Assembly (NCBI GenBank): GCA_012274175.1
Contig: JAAOZZ010000074.1
Coordinates: 1 to 12,892, forward strand
DNA from: Betaproteobacteria bacterium
GTDB lineage: Bacteria; Pseudomonadota; Gammaproteobacteria; Burkholderiales; Usitatibacteraceae
Reading direction: 5' to 3'
DNA length: 12,892 bases
How positions within the stretch are numbered: position 1 is the stretch's first letter; each line of letters starts with the position of its first letter. The notes beneath the pieces are model-generated. The model had not been told where the DNA came from and ran no database searches. It saw nothing but the letters and a program-made list of their open reading frames with translations. The position numbers and the translations under genes are program-made. This document shows positions 6,501 through 12,892 of the stretch, one piece after another.

Positions 6501-7977
6501 CGCCCCTCCCGCGTCCGATGGCGAGCCAGAACTGCCGCAACGGCTGCAGGCGGATCGCGCCCAGGGCCCAGGCGAGCGCGACGTAGAGCAGGACGGCGAG
6601 CAGGCCATGCAGGACGTTGCCCTGGAGCTCGAGCCACTGCGTCGCGCCGGCCACGGCCGCCGCGGCCGCCACGGCCCTGAGGGGCAGGGACCAGTCGAGC
6701 GAGACGCCCGCGGCGCGCTGGCAGATGATCACGGTCGGAACGAGCCCCACCAGGACTTCGGCGATCAGGTAGGCCGTGGCCGCGCCGATGGCGCCCTGCC
6801 GGGCGAGCAGGACCAGCCCGGCCCACTTCGCGACGACCACGAGCAGCGTGATCCAGACCGTGTTCATGAGGCGCCCGGAAATGACCACCATGGGGCTCAC
6901 GAGCGTCACGACGGCGCGCGCCAACACCGCCCAGGACAGCAGTTGCAGCACGGCGGCCACCGCCTGCGGCTCCTGCCGGACGAGCGCGCCCAGGCCCAGC
7001 GCTCCGGCGAACAGCGCGCAGAAGAGGACGCCTGCGAGTACCGTGCCCCAATCGAGCACGGCCTGGTAGGTACGCGTGAAGGTTGCCCGGTCCTGCGCCC
7101 ACTGCCGTGCGAGCACGGGAAATACGGCCTGGCAGAGAGCCTGTTCGGCGACCACGGCCAGCATCATCGCGCGCGTGGCGACCGAGAAGACCCCGATCTG
7201 CGCGTTCGTGGACCACCTCGAAAGGGCGATGGCATCCATGGAGTCATAGGCGACGACGAGGAGCCCCGTCAGGCCGAGGGGAAGTGCCGCGCGTACCAGG
7301 ATTGCCAGCTCCGAGCGCAACGTCTTCCCGAATGCAGGCTTCAGCGATCCGGCGGCAAGGAGCCATGCCCCGACCAGGTTCACGCCGCGCGAGAAGACAT
7401 AGCAGAGGGTGAGGACCTCGAGGCCGGCGCGAGCTCCCGTGGCGATCCAGACCGCACCGAGCAGGAAGACCACGGACGCGAGCTCGGCGCCGACGTCGCG
7501 CTCCATCGTCATGCGCACGCGAAAGCCGACGCGGAGGTATTGCACGCCGCCGTAGAGCAGGATTGCGACGCCGGCAATCATCCCCGAGCGCATCACGTGG
7601 CTGGGGTAGCCCAGGAGCGCCATTCCGGCGACCATCATCGCGGCGGCGAGGACGGATTGCACGCACTTGGAGATCGCGAAGGCGCCGAGCGTGGCCTCGC
7701 CGCCGGAGGTATCGGTGCAGATCTGCCGCACGGCGATGTCGATGAGGCCGAAGTCCGACAGCCACTCGGCGATGAAGATGAAGGTGAGGACCAGGGCGAA
7801 CTCGCCGAACGTATCGAGGCCGCTGCGCTTCACGATGACGAGCGCGACGGCGAACCGCAGCAGCGCAAGCAGGAAGCGGCCACCGGTGAGGCTGACCGCA
7901 TTCTTGGCGACGGACCGAAGCAGGTTCGGCGGATGCGCCCCCGTCACTGCAGCAGGCTGGTGCGGGCTGGAAGCCAT
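6493..7977 (-). CDS. Wzx-like polysaccharide flippase (MOP/MATE-like superfamily)
   Basis: This protein of about 494 aa is almost entirely hydrophobic helices split by short charged loops, consistent with 12-14 membrane segments. It resembles the polysaccharide biosynthesis (Wzx/RfbX) family: an N-terminal V-A-K-N-A-V-S-L-T-G-G-R-F segment, then F-G-E-F-A-L-V-L-T-F in the first helix pair, then an amphipathic R-V-G-F-R-V-R-M-T-M-E-R-D loop. The predicted role is translocating undecaprenyl-linked repeat units across the inner membrane. Two starts are possible. The ATG at 7977 overlaps the ligase gene by 34 nt. A GTG at 7947 would give a classic GTGA 4-nt overlap and a 484-aa product, losing only a polar leader. 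Neither has a strong Shine-Dalgarno. The frame stays open far upstream through the ligase gene, but that extension is Arg/Pro-rich shadow sequence. It is followed by the DUF1972 GT with an 8-nt overlap. Confidence 0.85.
   Translation of the reverse strand: MASSPHQPAAVTGAHPPNLLRSVAKNAVSLTGGRFLLALLRFAVALVIVKRSGLDTFGEFALVLTFIFIAEWLSDFGLIDIAVRQICTDTSGGEATLGAFAISKCVQSVLAAAMMVAGMALLGYPSHVMRSGMIAGVAILLYGGVQYLRVGFRVRMTMERDVGAELASVVFLLGAVWIATGARAGLEVLTLCYVFSRGVNLVGAWLLAAGSLKPAFGKTLRSELAILVRAALPLGLTGLLVVAYDSMDAIALSRWSTNAQIGVFSVATRAMMLAVVAEQALCQAVFPVLARQWAQDRATFTRTYQAVLDWGTVLAGVLFCALFAGALGLGALVRQEPQAVAAVLQLLSWAVLARAVVTLVSPMVVISGRLMNTVWITLLVVVAKWAGLVLLARQGAIGAATAYLIAEVLVGLVPTVIICQRAAGVSLDWSLPLRAVAAAAAVAGATQWLELQGNVLHGLLAVLLYVALAWALGAIRLQPLRQFWLAIGRGRGDG
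6503..6510 (-). promoter_or_regulatory. Ribosome binding site deciding the DUF1972 glycosyltransferase start
   Basis: On the minus strand GGGAGGGG precedes the ATG at 6500 by two bases, with the GGAGG core about 4 nt from the start. It lies inside the 3' end of the flippase gene and supports the 6500 start over an upstream in-frame one at 6608. Confidence 0.65.
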
Positions 7978-9554
7978 CGGCCCGTCGGCCGCGCGCTTTC
8001 CAGCGCAGGCAGGCGAGCGTGTCGTGGCATCTCCGGCACGGGAGCGGGCCGCTCCTCCTCGCTCGAGCGCCGCCAGCGGTCGAGCGCGAGAATCAGCGCG
8101 GTCGCGATCCAGAACATGCGCGCGGGGGCCTCCTGGCGCACGAAGAAACTCGCCATGCCATCGACCATGATGGCAACGAATCCGGCCAGCAGCCCGACGC
8201 CGATGGCATGGAGCACCGGATCCCGGATCCTGAGGTTCCTCGCCGCCGCCAAGATCACCGCGATGTGAAACGCGATCCACAATATCATCCCGACCGTGCC
8301 CTGCTCGGACCAGACGATCAGCCAGTTGTTGTGGACGACCGGCCAATTCGCGCCGTAGAAATTCGTCATGTCCTCCGGCGTCTTGAATTGCCCGTAGGGA
8401 AGCTGGGTGAACACATACGCGTTGAGTCCGACGCCGAAGAGCGGGTGGTCTTCGACCATGTCGCGTGCAATCCTGATCCACTTGAGGCGGTACTCCACGG
8501 ACGTGGGGTCGGCGTCGCTGATGCGCTTGATGATGATGGGGCTCATCGCGATGCCGACGATCGTTACGCCGACGACCACCGCCACGCGCGAGAAGACATA
8601 CCTGCGGCGCGAGATCGCATTCCAGGCGCCCAGCGCGACCGTGATCGCGAATGCGGCCGTGAAGTCGATCCAGCCCGCGCGCGAAAGGGTGAGCACGAGG
8701 GCCGGCGTGCCGAGGGCGAGCGCGATGTACGAAATGGCCTTGAGCAGATGCGAAGCGGACGTGAGCACGAGCGCGATCGCGATCCCCAGGAAGAGGGCCA
8801 GATAGGCGGCGAACAGGTTGGCGTGGCCGAGGAGTCCCCCCGCGCGATAGACGAACTCCCCCGACTCGAGGCTCGTCATCCCCAGGATCTCGACGTCCTT
8901 TTGGCGCGCCTCGCCCAGGAACGACAACCCGAGCTGGTGACCCATGAGATTCTGGGCGAGGGCGATGCCCGCCTCCAGGATGACGCCGAGCAGGAGGGTC
9001 ACGATGGCGGCCTTGAACTGACGCTGCGTGACGATTTCGTTGATCAGCACGACGGACATCAGCAGCAGCTTCGACATCCGCACGATCTCGAGGATCGCCA
9101 GCGAGCGCAAGTGCCCGAAGACCACCGTGCCCACGCCCAGCGCGATCATCCCGACCCACAACCACAGCGCCGGGGGAATGGGATACGCGCTGCGAAGCCC
9201 CTTGATCCGCTCCCTCAGCTGGTAGAAGCAGAGGACCAGAATGAACGGGTCCACCGCCTCGATGTACAGCGCGCCCGCGCCCCCCATGTGGGGCATCGGC
9301 GCCAGGGTCAAGCGCAGCGTGAAGGGGGCGAAGAAGAGAAGGACGTGGAGCGAAACCACGCGTAGGTTGCCGACGAGCAACACGAGGATGCCGAAGGCCA
9401 GCATGGCGAATCCCGTGAACACATACTTCGGTTCGCCTACCTGGGTGAGGATCAGCGCACCGAGCGCGAGGGTGCCCGCCACGATGCCACCGACCCAGGT
9501 CCAGGGTGTGCTGCCGGCTCCGGAGCGCGCTCCGGCTGGCCCCGTCGCCTGCAT
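7944..9554 (-). CDS. O-antigen ligase/polymerase-like membrane protein (Wzy_C family)
   Basis: This 536-aa polytopic membrane protein shows the O-antigen ligase (PF04932-like) core: R-A-G-G-L-L-G-H-A-N (237-246), S-R-A-G-W (291-295), and the periplasmic-loop block R356..W359, H-P-L-F-G-V-G-L-N-A-Y (370-380) and V-H-N-N-W-L-I-V-W-S-E-Q-G (407-419). Arg and His in this large loop are functionally important in WaaL and Wzy. It probably polymerises repeat units (Wzy) or ligates chains to a carrier (WaaL-like). In a locus with a PCP and a flippase the polymerase role is favoured, but sequence alone does not separate the two. The tail after about residue 493 is Arg/Pro/Glu-rich and cytosolic or disordered. 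The ATG at 9554 shares one base with the upstream gene's TGA (TGATG), indicating coupling. The open frame continues upstream to 10052 but encodes only Arg/Pro-rich shadow sequence. Confidence 0.85.
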   Translation of the reverse strand: MQATGPAGARSGAGSTPWTWVGGIVAGTLALGALILTQVGEPKYVFTGFAMLAFGILVLLVGNLRVVSLHVLLFFAPFTLRLTLAPMPHMGGAGALYIEAVDPFILVLCFYQLRERIKGLRSAYPIPPALWLWVGMIALGVGTVVFGHLRSLAILEIVRMSKLLLMSVVLINEIVTQRQFKAAIVTLLLGVILEAGIALAQNLMGHQLGLSFLGEARQKDVEILGMTSLESGEFVYRAGGLLGHANLFAAYLALFLGIAIALVLTSASHLLKAISYIALALGTPALVLTLSRAGWIDFTAAFAITVALGAWNAISRRRYVFSRVAVVVGVTIVGIAMSPIIIKRISDADPTSVEYRLKWIRIARDMVEDHPLFGVGLNAYVFTQLPYGQFKTPEDMTNFYGANWPVVHNNWLIVWSEQGTVGMILWIAFHIAVILAAARNLRIRDPVLHAIGVGLLAGFVAIMVDGMASFFVRQEAPARMFWIATALILALDRWRRSSEEERPAPVPEMPRHARLPALESARPTGRWLPARTSLLQ

Positions 9555-10267
9555 CAAGCGCCGGGCTCGGTATTCGCGGGGGCGGGCACTTGCCTGCGGT
9601 TGGCGAGGACAAGGGCGACACGCCGCGCGCCACAGTCGTTGAGCAGCCGCTGCCCGCGCGCGACGTCGTCTATGGTTGTGGCGTCCTCCACGGCGAAGAG
9701 CAGCGCCGCATCGACCAGGGACCCGAACGCAAGCGAGCGCTCGGGTTCGACCGTGAGGGAACCCTGCACCAGCACGAAGTCGAAGTGCTCGCAGGCGGCC
9801 GCAATGAGGCCGCGGACCGCCTCGACGCGGATCGTGGTCTCCCGGTCGTGGCCACGGGGCAGGATGGCGATATGTTCGTGTTGCGTGGGCTGCAGGCGCA
9901 GCTGCAAGGCGGCAAAACCGTGCGCCGGCCCCTCGAGCAGTTCGGAGAGTCCCACCTTGTCGTCGACGGCGAGCGCGGCGCTCAGGGTATTGGAGGCGAA
10001 CCCCCCATCCACCATGAGCACCGTATGGCCCAAATCGGCCGCAAGGGACCACGCCAGCTCCACGGTGGCCTCCAGCGCGACCGAATCATCCTTGGCCGCG
10101 GTGATGAGGATGCTGCGACCCTTGCCCTGGCGCGCGAGGTCGCGCTCGAGGCGCAGCGCCAACAGGGCGTAGGTGCCGGCGGACTGGTCCGTCGACTCGT
10201 CCACCCGCATCCGTCGCAGGAGCCTGCGGCCATGCCCGAGCAGCGCACGAAAGTTCATGTCGCTCAT
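9554..10267 (-). CDS. CpsD/CapB-like BY-kinase paralogue with degenerate nucleotide-binding motifs
   Basis: The 237-aa product has the size and layout of the cytoplasmic BY-kinase partner of PCP proteins. An S-A-G-T-Y-A-L-L-A-L-R-L segment (about 29-40) resembles the E-x-(Y/F)-R-x-L-R-x-N helix. A beta strand R-S-I-L-I-T-A-A (51-58) follows, then the Walker A'-like V-L-M-V-D-G-G (83-89, Asp87). After the first strand, where BY-kinases have G-x-G-K-S/T, this protein reads K-D-D-S-V-A-L-E, with no P-loop Gly-Lys-Ser/Thr. The Walker B strand F-D-F-V-L-V-Q-G-S (162-170) has Gln168 in place of Asp. The C-terminus (A-N-R-R-Q-V-P-A-P-A-N-T-E-P-G-A) has no Tyr cluster. It is probably a catalytically inactive regulator of the PCP just upstream, whose TGA its ATG overlaps by 4 nt. 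A ParA/MinD-like relative is the alternative reading. Confidence 0.72.
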   Translation of the reverse strand: MSDMNFRALLGHGRRLLRRMRVDESTDQSAGTYALLALRLERDLARQGKGRSILITAAKDDSVALEATVELAWSLAADLGHTVLMVDGGFASNTLSAALAVDDKVGLSELLEGPAHGFAALQLRLQPTQHEHIAILPRGHDRETTIRVEAVRGLIAAACEHFDFVLVQGSLTVEPERSLAFGSLVDAALLFAVEDATTIDDVARGQRLLNDCGARRVALVLANRRQVPAPANTEPGA

Positions 10268-11925
10268 GAGGGGCCCCGCAGGCGTGCGATGGCCGAATCG
10301 TTGGCCGGCGACTGGAGCAGCACGGCCCCCGTGCCCCCTTGGGTGGCAACGACGGGAAGCATGTCGATCACGGCGTACACCGGATACTCGGGGCGCGTGG
10401 AGAGGCGGTCGCGATTGACGCGGGTGCTGAAGATCTCCGCGAGCAACGCCATGCTGAATCCGAGGAAGAGACCCAGCGCCAGCGCCGAAGGCGCGAGAAT
10501 GATCATCTTCGGCCACGATTGGCTCGTCGGCGACGACGCGTAGTCGATGACGCGGATGCTGGACGGCGCCGAGTTGGCGGTCGCGCGCGAGACGTCCGCC
10601 ACCATGAGCCGCTCGCGCAGGAGCTTGTAGCGCGACTCCAGCCCGTCGCGAATGCGGGCCATCTCGGTCAGCGACTTCACGAGCTGTGGGTAATGGTCCA
10701 TCCGGCTCTGGAGCTCGGCCAGGGGCTTGCGCTTCGACGCCAGGGTGGCGTAGGCGGATGCGAGCTGGCTCTTCAGGAGCTGCTCGCGCGTGCGCAGCTC
10801 GGTATGGGTCGGATTCATGATCACTTCCCGCGCGACGGTGACCTTGTCGGGCTCGCGGGCGAGCGAGGTCCGCACTTCGGCGAGCAGCCTTTCGAGCTGC
10901 TGTATGTCCGGCGACCCGGGAAGGTAGTGCTCGCGCATCTGCTGGAGGGCGCTGTTGAGCTCGAACTCGCGGTTCTGGAGCAGGCCCTTGGTCTGGCTGT
11001 CCTGCAGCCTCGTCGCCTGCACGATCTCGGTGGGCTCGGTGCCGAGCTCCCGCTCCACGACCGCGAGGCTCGCCTCCAGGCCCGCGATCGTTCCATTCAC
11101 GTCGTTCGCCGACGACTTGAGTTTCGCCCAATCGGTCAGCAGAAGCTTGTCCTTCTCGAAGTCGAGCACCACCTGGTTTTTCTTCTCGAAGTCGGCCTTC
11201 TTGTCATCGGCGGCCGCGAGGTCCGCCGAGGCTCGAGCGACCTCGACGGAGAGCGCCTGGTAGGCCGCGTTGGCCTCGTTGTAGGAACGGCGCCTGCGTT
11301 CAGCGAGGAAGATGTCGATGGTCCTGTTGGCGATCTGCGCCACGCGGTAGGACGGCGCCATCACGGTCACCTTTGCCACGCTCGTGCCGGCGACCTGCTC
11401 GACCCTGATGCCGTCGCGGAAGGAATTGACGGTACGCCCGAAATCGATCTCCTCCGGCGTCGGCTTGTACATCGACGGGTCCGGCGGGAAGAGCCACTCC
11501 TTGAACTTGCGATAGTTCCTGCCGACCCACGATTCGGTCCACAGGTAGCCGATTTGCGTGAACATCGTGTGGTACACGTCGTCGAACTTGAGGTGGAGGT
11601 CCTCGACCACCTGCTTGGCGACGCGCCCCGAGGTGAGCAGCTCGGGCTCGGACTTCATGTCGACCTTGCGGAACATGTCCCAATGCGCGTAGTACTGCAC
11701 GCGGCCGGTGTCGCTGTCGGATTCGGCCTCGAGCAACGCCGTGGCCGTGAATACGGGCGGAAAGAGGCGCACGTACACGAACATCAGCACGAAGCAGACC
11801 ACGACGCTCGTGAGGATGAGCGGTACATGCCGGACGATCGCGTTTCGTGCCCGCCGCGACGACGTTCGCCAGTCGATCGGGTCGAGATCGGGCTGGTACT
11901 GGATCGCTTCCTTCATCCCATCCAT
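10264..11925 (-). CDS. Polysaccharide co-polymerase / chain-length determinant (Wzz/GumC-like)
   Basis: This 553-aa inner-membrane protein sets chain length and bridges to export in Wzx/Wzy systems. TM1 is at about 34-54, preceded by a basic cytoplasmic segment (R-R-A-R-N-A-I-V-R). A periplasmic Wzz-like alpha/beta domain follows to about residue 205. Next comes a long charged helical region (about 205-460) rich in E, K, R, A and L, expected to form the coiled-coil barrel of PCP-2 proteins. A V-I-D-Y-A-S-S-P-T-S-Q-S-W-P-K Pro-rich motif leads into TM2 (about 474-498). After TM2 a cytoplasmic tail of about 55 residues includes Y-P-V-Y-A-V-I-D-M-L-P. There is no kinase domain in this protein; the CpsD-like partner is the next gene, overlapping by ATGA. 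The start at 11925 has an AAGGTG Shine-Dalgarno 7 nt upstream; a second ATG lies at 11916. Confidence 0.88.
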   Translation of the reverse strand: MDGMKEAIQYQPDLDPIDWRTSSRRARNAIVRHVPLILTSVVVCFVLMFVYVRLFPPVFTATALLEAESDSDTGRVQYYAHWDMFRKVDMKSEPELLTSGRVAKQVVEDLHLKFDDVYHTMFTQIGYLWTESWVGRNYRKFKEWLFPPDPSMYKPTPEEIDFGRTVNSFRDGIRVEQVAGTSVAKVTVMAPSYRVAQIANRTIDIFLAERRRRSYNEANAAYQALSVEVARASADLAAADDKKADFEKKNQVVLDFEKDKLLLTDWAKLKSSANDVNGTIAGLEASLAVVERELGTEPTEIVQATRLQDSQTKGLLQNREFELNSALQQMREHYLPGSPDIQQLERLLAEVRTSLAREPDKVTVAREVIMNPTHTELRTREQLLKSQLASAYATLASKRKPLAELQSRMDHYPQLVKSLTEMARIRDGLESRYKLLRERLMVADVSRATANSAPSSIRVIDYASSPTSQSWPKMIILAPSALALGLFLGFSMALLAEIFSTRVNRDRLSTRPEYPVYAVIDMLPVVATQGGTGAVLLQSPANDSAIARLRGPS

Positions 11926-11932
11926 GAGAAGG

Positions 11933-11938
11933 CACCTT
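11933..11938 (-). promoter_or_regulatory. Ribosome binding site of PCP gene
   Basis: On the minus strand AAGGTG lies 7 nt before the ATG at 11925, within the 37-nt gap after the GT2 gene. It supports 11925 over the in-frame ATG at 11916. The gap shows no obvious promoter, so the gene is likely read through from upstream. Confidence 0.6.
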
Positions 11939-11962
11939 TCGTATCTGTTCGTCCGTCGCGCA

Positions 11963-12892
11963 TCACGCCTTCCACGACCTCGGGACCGCGGCGCCGGCGC
12001 CTCGCAGCCAGGCGCTCGCCACGCTCCTCACGAAGAACGGCGCGAGGTGCGTGCCGGCTGCCACGAGCCACGTCCTCCCCGACCCGGGATTGGCACGCAG
12101 CGCCTTTATCGCGGCGGCGCGCGCGGCGGCGTAATCGCCGCCATTGGCCCTGTGCATGGCCTCGATGCGGTGGAGCCGGCTGAGGCACTGCCGGCGGCGG
12201 CGCTCGTTCTCGCCCTCAAAACGTCGACGCTCGAAAAGCCGGATGCTGAGGCTCACGATTTGTTCGTTGTTCAGGTAATCGGTGTTGCGCAGCTGATTGA
12301 GGTGCATGCGGAACGAGACCAGGCGGCGCGAATCGAACCACGCCTTCGCCCCGCGCTCGCCCAGCCGCACGAAGACATTGTTCTCGAACGGCACGTTGCC
12401 ATGGAGGTCGTCGTCGACGAAGCCCGAGTCCTTCAGGGCCGCCATCCGGAAGAACGTCGCGCAGATGGGGGTAAACCCGCAGGTCATGTGGCTGGAAAGG
12501 ACATCGATGGGGCCGTCGCCCTTCCCGACGCGTTGCTGCCTGCGATCCAGCGCTTCGGTGAGCGCGTGCGAACGGTTCCCGTCCTCGGCCATGACATGCG
12601 AGTTGCAGACGTAGTACGACATTTCGCGGTGCCGGTCCAGGGCATCTACCGCGGCGGCGACGAACCCCGGCTCGAGGGTGTCGTCGTCATGCAGGATCGT
12701 GAAGTACTCGCAACCGAGCGCCGCGGCCTCGCCGAAGAGATATCGCCCCTGGCCGTATTCGCCGCCATTCGTCGGCTGCTGGTGGAAGCTCACGCGCGGA
12801 TCGCCGAGCCGGTCGATCGCCTCGCGGATGCTGCGCCCCGCATCTCCCGGCGAGGCATTGTCGCTCACGATCGCCCGCCAGTCGGGGTACGA
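11963..12892 (-). CDS. Glycosyltransferase family 2 (GT-A fold), 5' end outside window
   Basis: The frame is open at the right edge, starting S-Y-P-D-W-R-A-I-V-S-D-N-A-S-P-G-D. This is the standard first half of a GT2 nucleotide-sugar-binding core, so the GTG at 12868 is an internal Val codon and the real start is further right. About 309 residues are visible. The metal/donor motif H-D-D-D-T-L-E-P-G-F is at fragment residues 68-77 (Asp69, 70, 71). F-V-D-D-D-L-H-G-N-V-P-F-E-N-N lies where the acceptor/catalytic-base region is expected. The C-terminal 100 residues are Arg/Ala-rich helices, with a TPR-like G-D-Y-A-A-A-R-A-A-A-I-K-A-L-R-A-N-P stretch near the end, and no clear transmembrane segment. 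It should add a sugar to the lipid-linked repeat unit on the cytosolic side; donor and linkage are unknown. It is the first gene of the leftward operon visible here. Confidence 0.88.
   Translation of the reverse strand, partial: SYPDWRAIVSDNASPGDAGRSIREAIDRLGDPRVSFHQQPTNGGEYGQGRYLFGEAAALGCEYFTILHDDDTLEPGFVAAAVDALDRHREMSYYVCNSHVMAEDGNRSHALTEALDRRQQRVGKGDGPIDVLSSHMTCGFTPICATFFRMAALKDSGFVDDDLHGNVPFENNVFVRLGERGAKAWFDSRRLVSFRMHLNQLRNTDYLNNEQIVSLSIRLFERRRFEGENERRRRQCLSRLHRIEAMHRANGGDYAAARAAAIKALRANPGSGRTWLVAAGTHLAPFFVRSVASAWLRGAGAAVPRSWKA

Noticed and set aside
6472..9365. Long open frames on the plus strand across the flippase and ligase genes
   Set aside because: They are antisense to well-supported membrane proteins. 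Their translations are Arg/His/Asp/Gly-rich with no domain, typical shadows of GC-rich coding DNA.
7978..10052. Upstream extensions of the flippase frame (to 9633) and ligase frame (to 10052)
   Set aside because: The extra translated sequence is Arg/Pro-rich and lies in the alternative frame of the neighbouring genes. The overlap starts at 7977/7947 and 9554 fit the operon pattern.
10339..12183. A 614-codon plus-strand open frame opposite the PCP and GT2 genes
   Set aside because: Composition is dominated by R, H, G, E and L with no recognisable motif. The minus-strand genes have clear domains, start sites and coupling.
12866..12868. GTG at 12868 as start of the GT2 gene
   Set aside because: The frame continues to the window edge with in-family residues (D-W-R-A-I-V-S-D-N), so this codon is an internal valine.

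Overview
The window is a piece of a large extracellular-polysaccharide biosynthesis locus (capsule, exopolysaccharide or O-antigen type) from a GC-rich bacterium. The Wzx/Wzy-type assembly genes, a lipoprotein with an N-terminal lipobox, and an overall GC-rich codon use suggest a Gram-negative proteobacterium, possibly a betaproteobacterium. That placement is an inference: the window has no rRNA, tRNA or housekeeping marker. Both ends cut through genes, so the locus continues on either side. I see no RNA gene, insertion sequence, CRISPR array or integrase.

Layout. Three genes read rightwards (1-3022): the C-terminal part of a Gfo/Idh/MocA-type oxidoreductase, a lipoprotein with a five-bladed beta-propeller of the GH43/GH32/GH130 sort, and a GT4 glycosyltransferase. 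Nine genes read leftwards (12892 down to 3049). In transcription order these are a GT2 glycosyltransferase (5' end missing), a Wzz/GumC-like polysaccharide co-polymerase (PCP), a CpsD-like protein whose nucleotide-binding motifs are degenerate, an O-antigen ligase/polymerase-like membrane protein, a Wzx-like flippase, a DUF1972-type glycosyltransferase, a cupin with a His-Asp repeat tail, an extended-SDR sugar-nucleotide epimerase/dehydratase, and a SAM-dependent methyltransferase. The two arms converge at 3023-3048.

The leftward genes are tightly packed. PCP/CpsD-like overlap by ATGA, CpsD-like/ligase by TGATG, ligase/flippase by 4 or 34 nt depending on start, flippase/DUF1972 GT by 8 nt, and SDR/methyltransferase abut as TAG-ATG. 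The wider gaps are 37 nt (GT2 to PCP), 62 nt (GT to cupin) and 36 nt (cupin to SDR). This looks like one operon whose promoter lies beyond the right edge.

Inferred workflow: the SDR, the oxidoreductase and perhaps the cupin make or tailor nucleotide sugars. The GT2, DUF1972 and GT4 enzymes assemble a lipid-linked repeat unit, and the methyltransferase may decorate it. The flippase moves it across the inner membrane, and the Wzy/WaaL-like protein polymerises or ligates it under control of the PCP and its CpsD-like partner. The lipoprotein propeller may bind or trim the product in the envelope. The initiating phosphoglycosyltransferase and the outer-membrane exporter (Wza/OPX) are not in the window.

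The most unusual points are the CpsD-like protein lacking Walker A, Walker B and Tyr-cluster signatures, the cupin's (His-Asp) tail encoded by a 6-bp tandem repeat, an Arg in the usual motif-Glu position of the DUF1972 glycosyltransferase, and the propeller lipoprotein within a polysaccharide locus.
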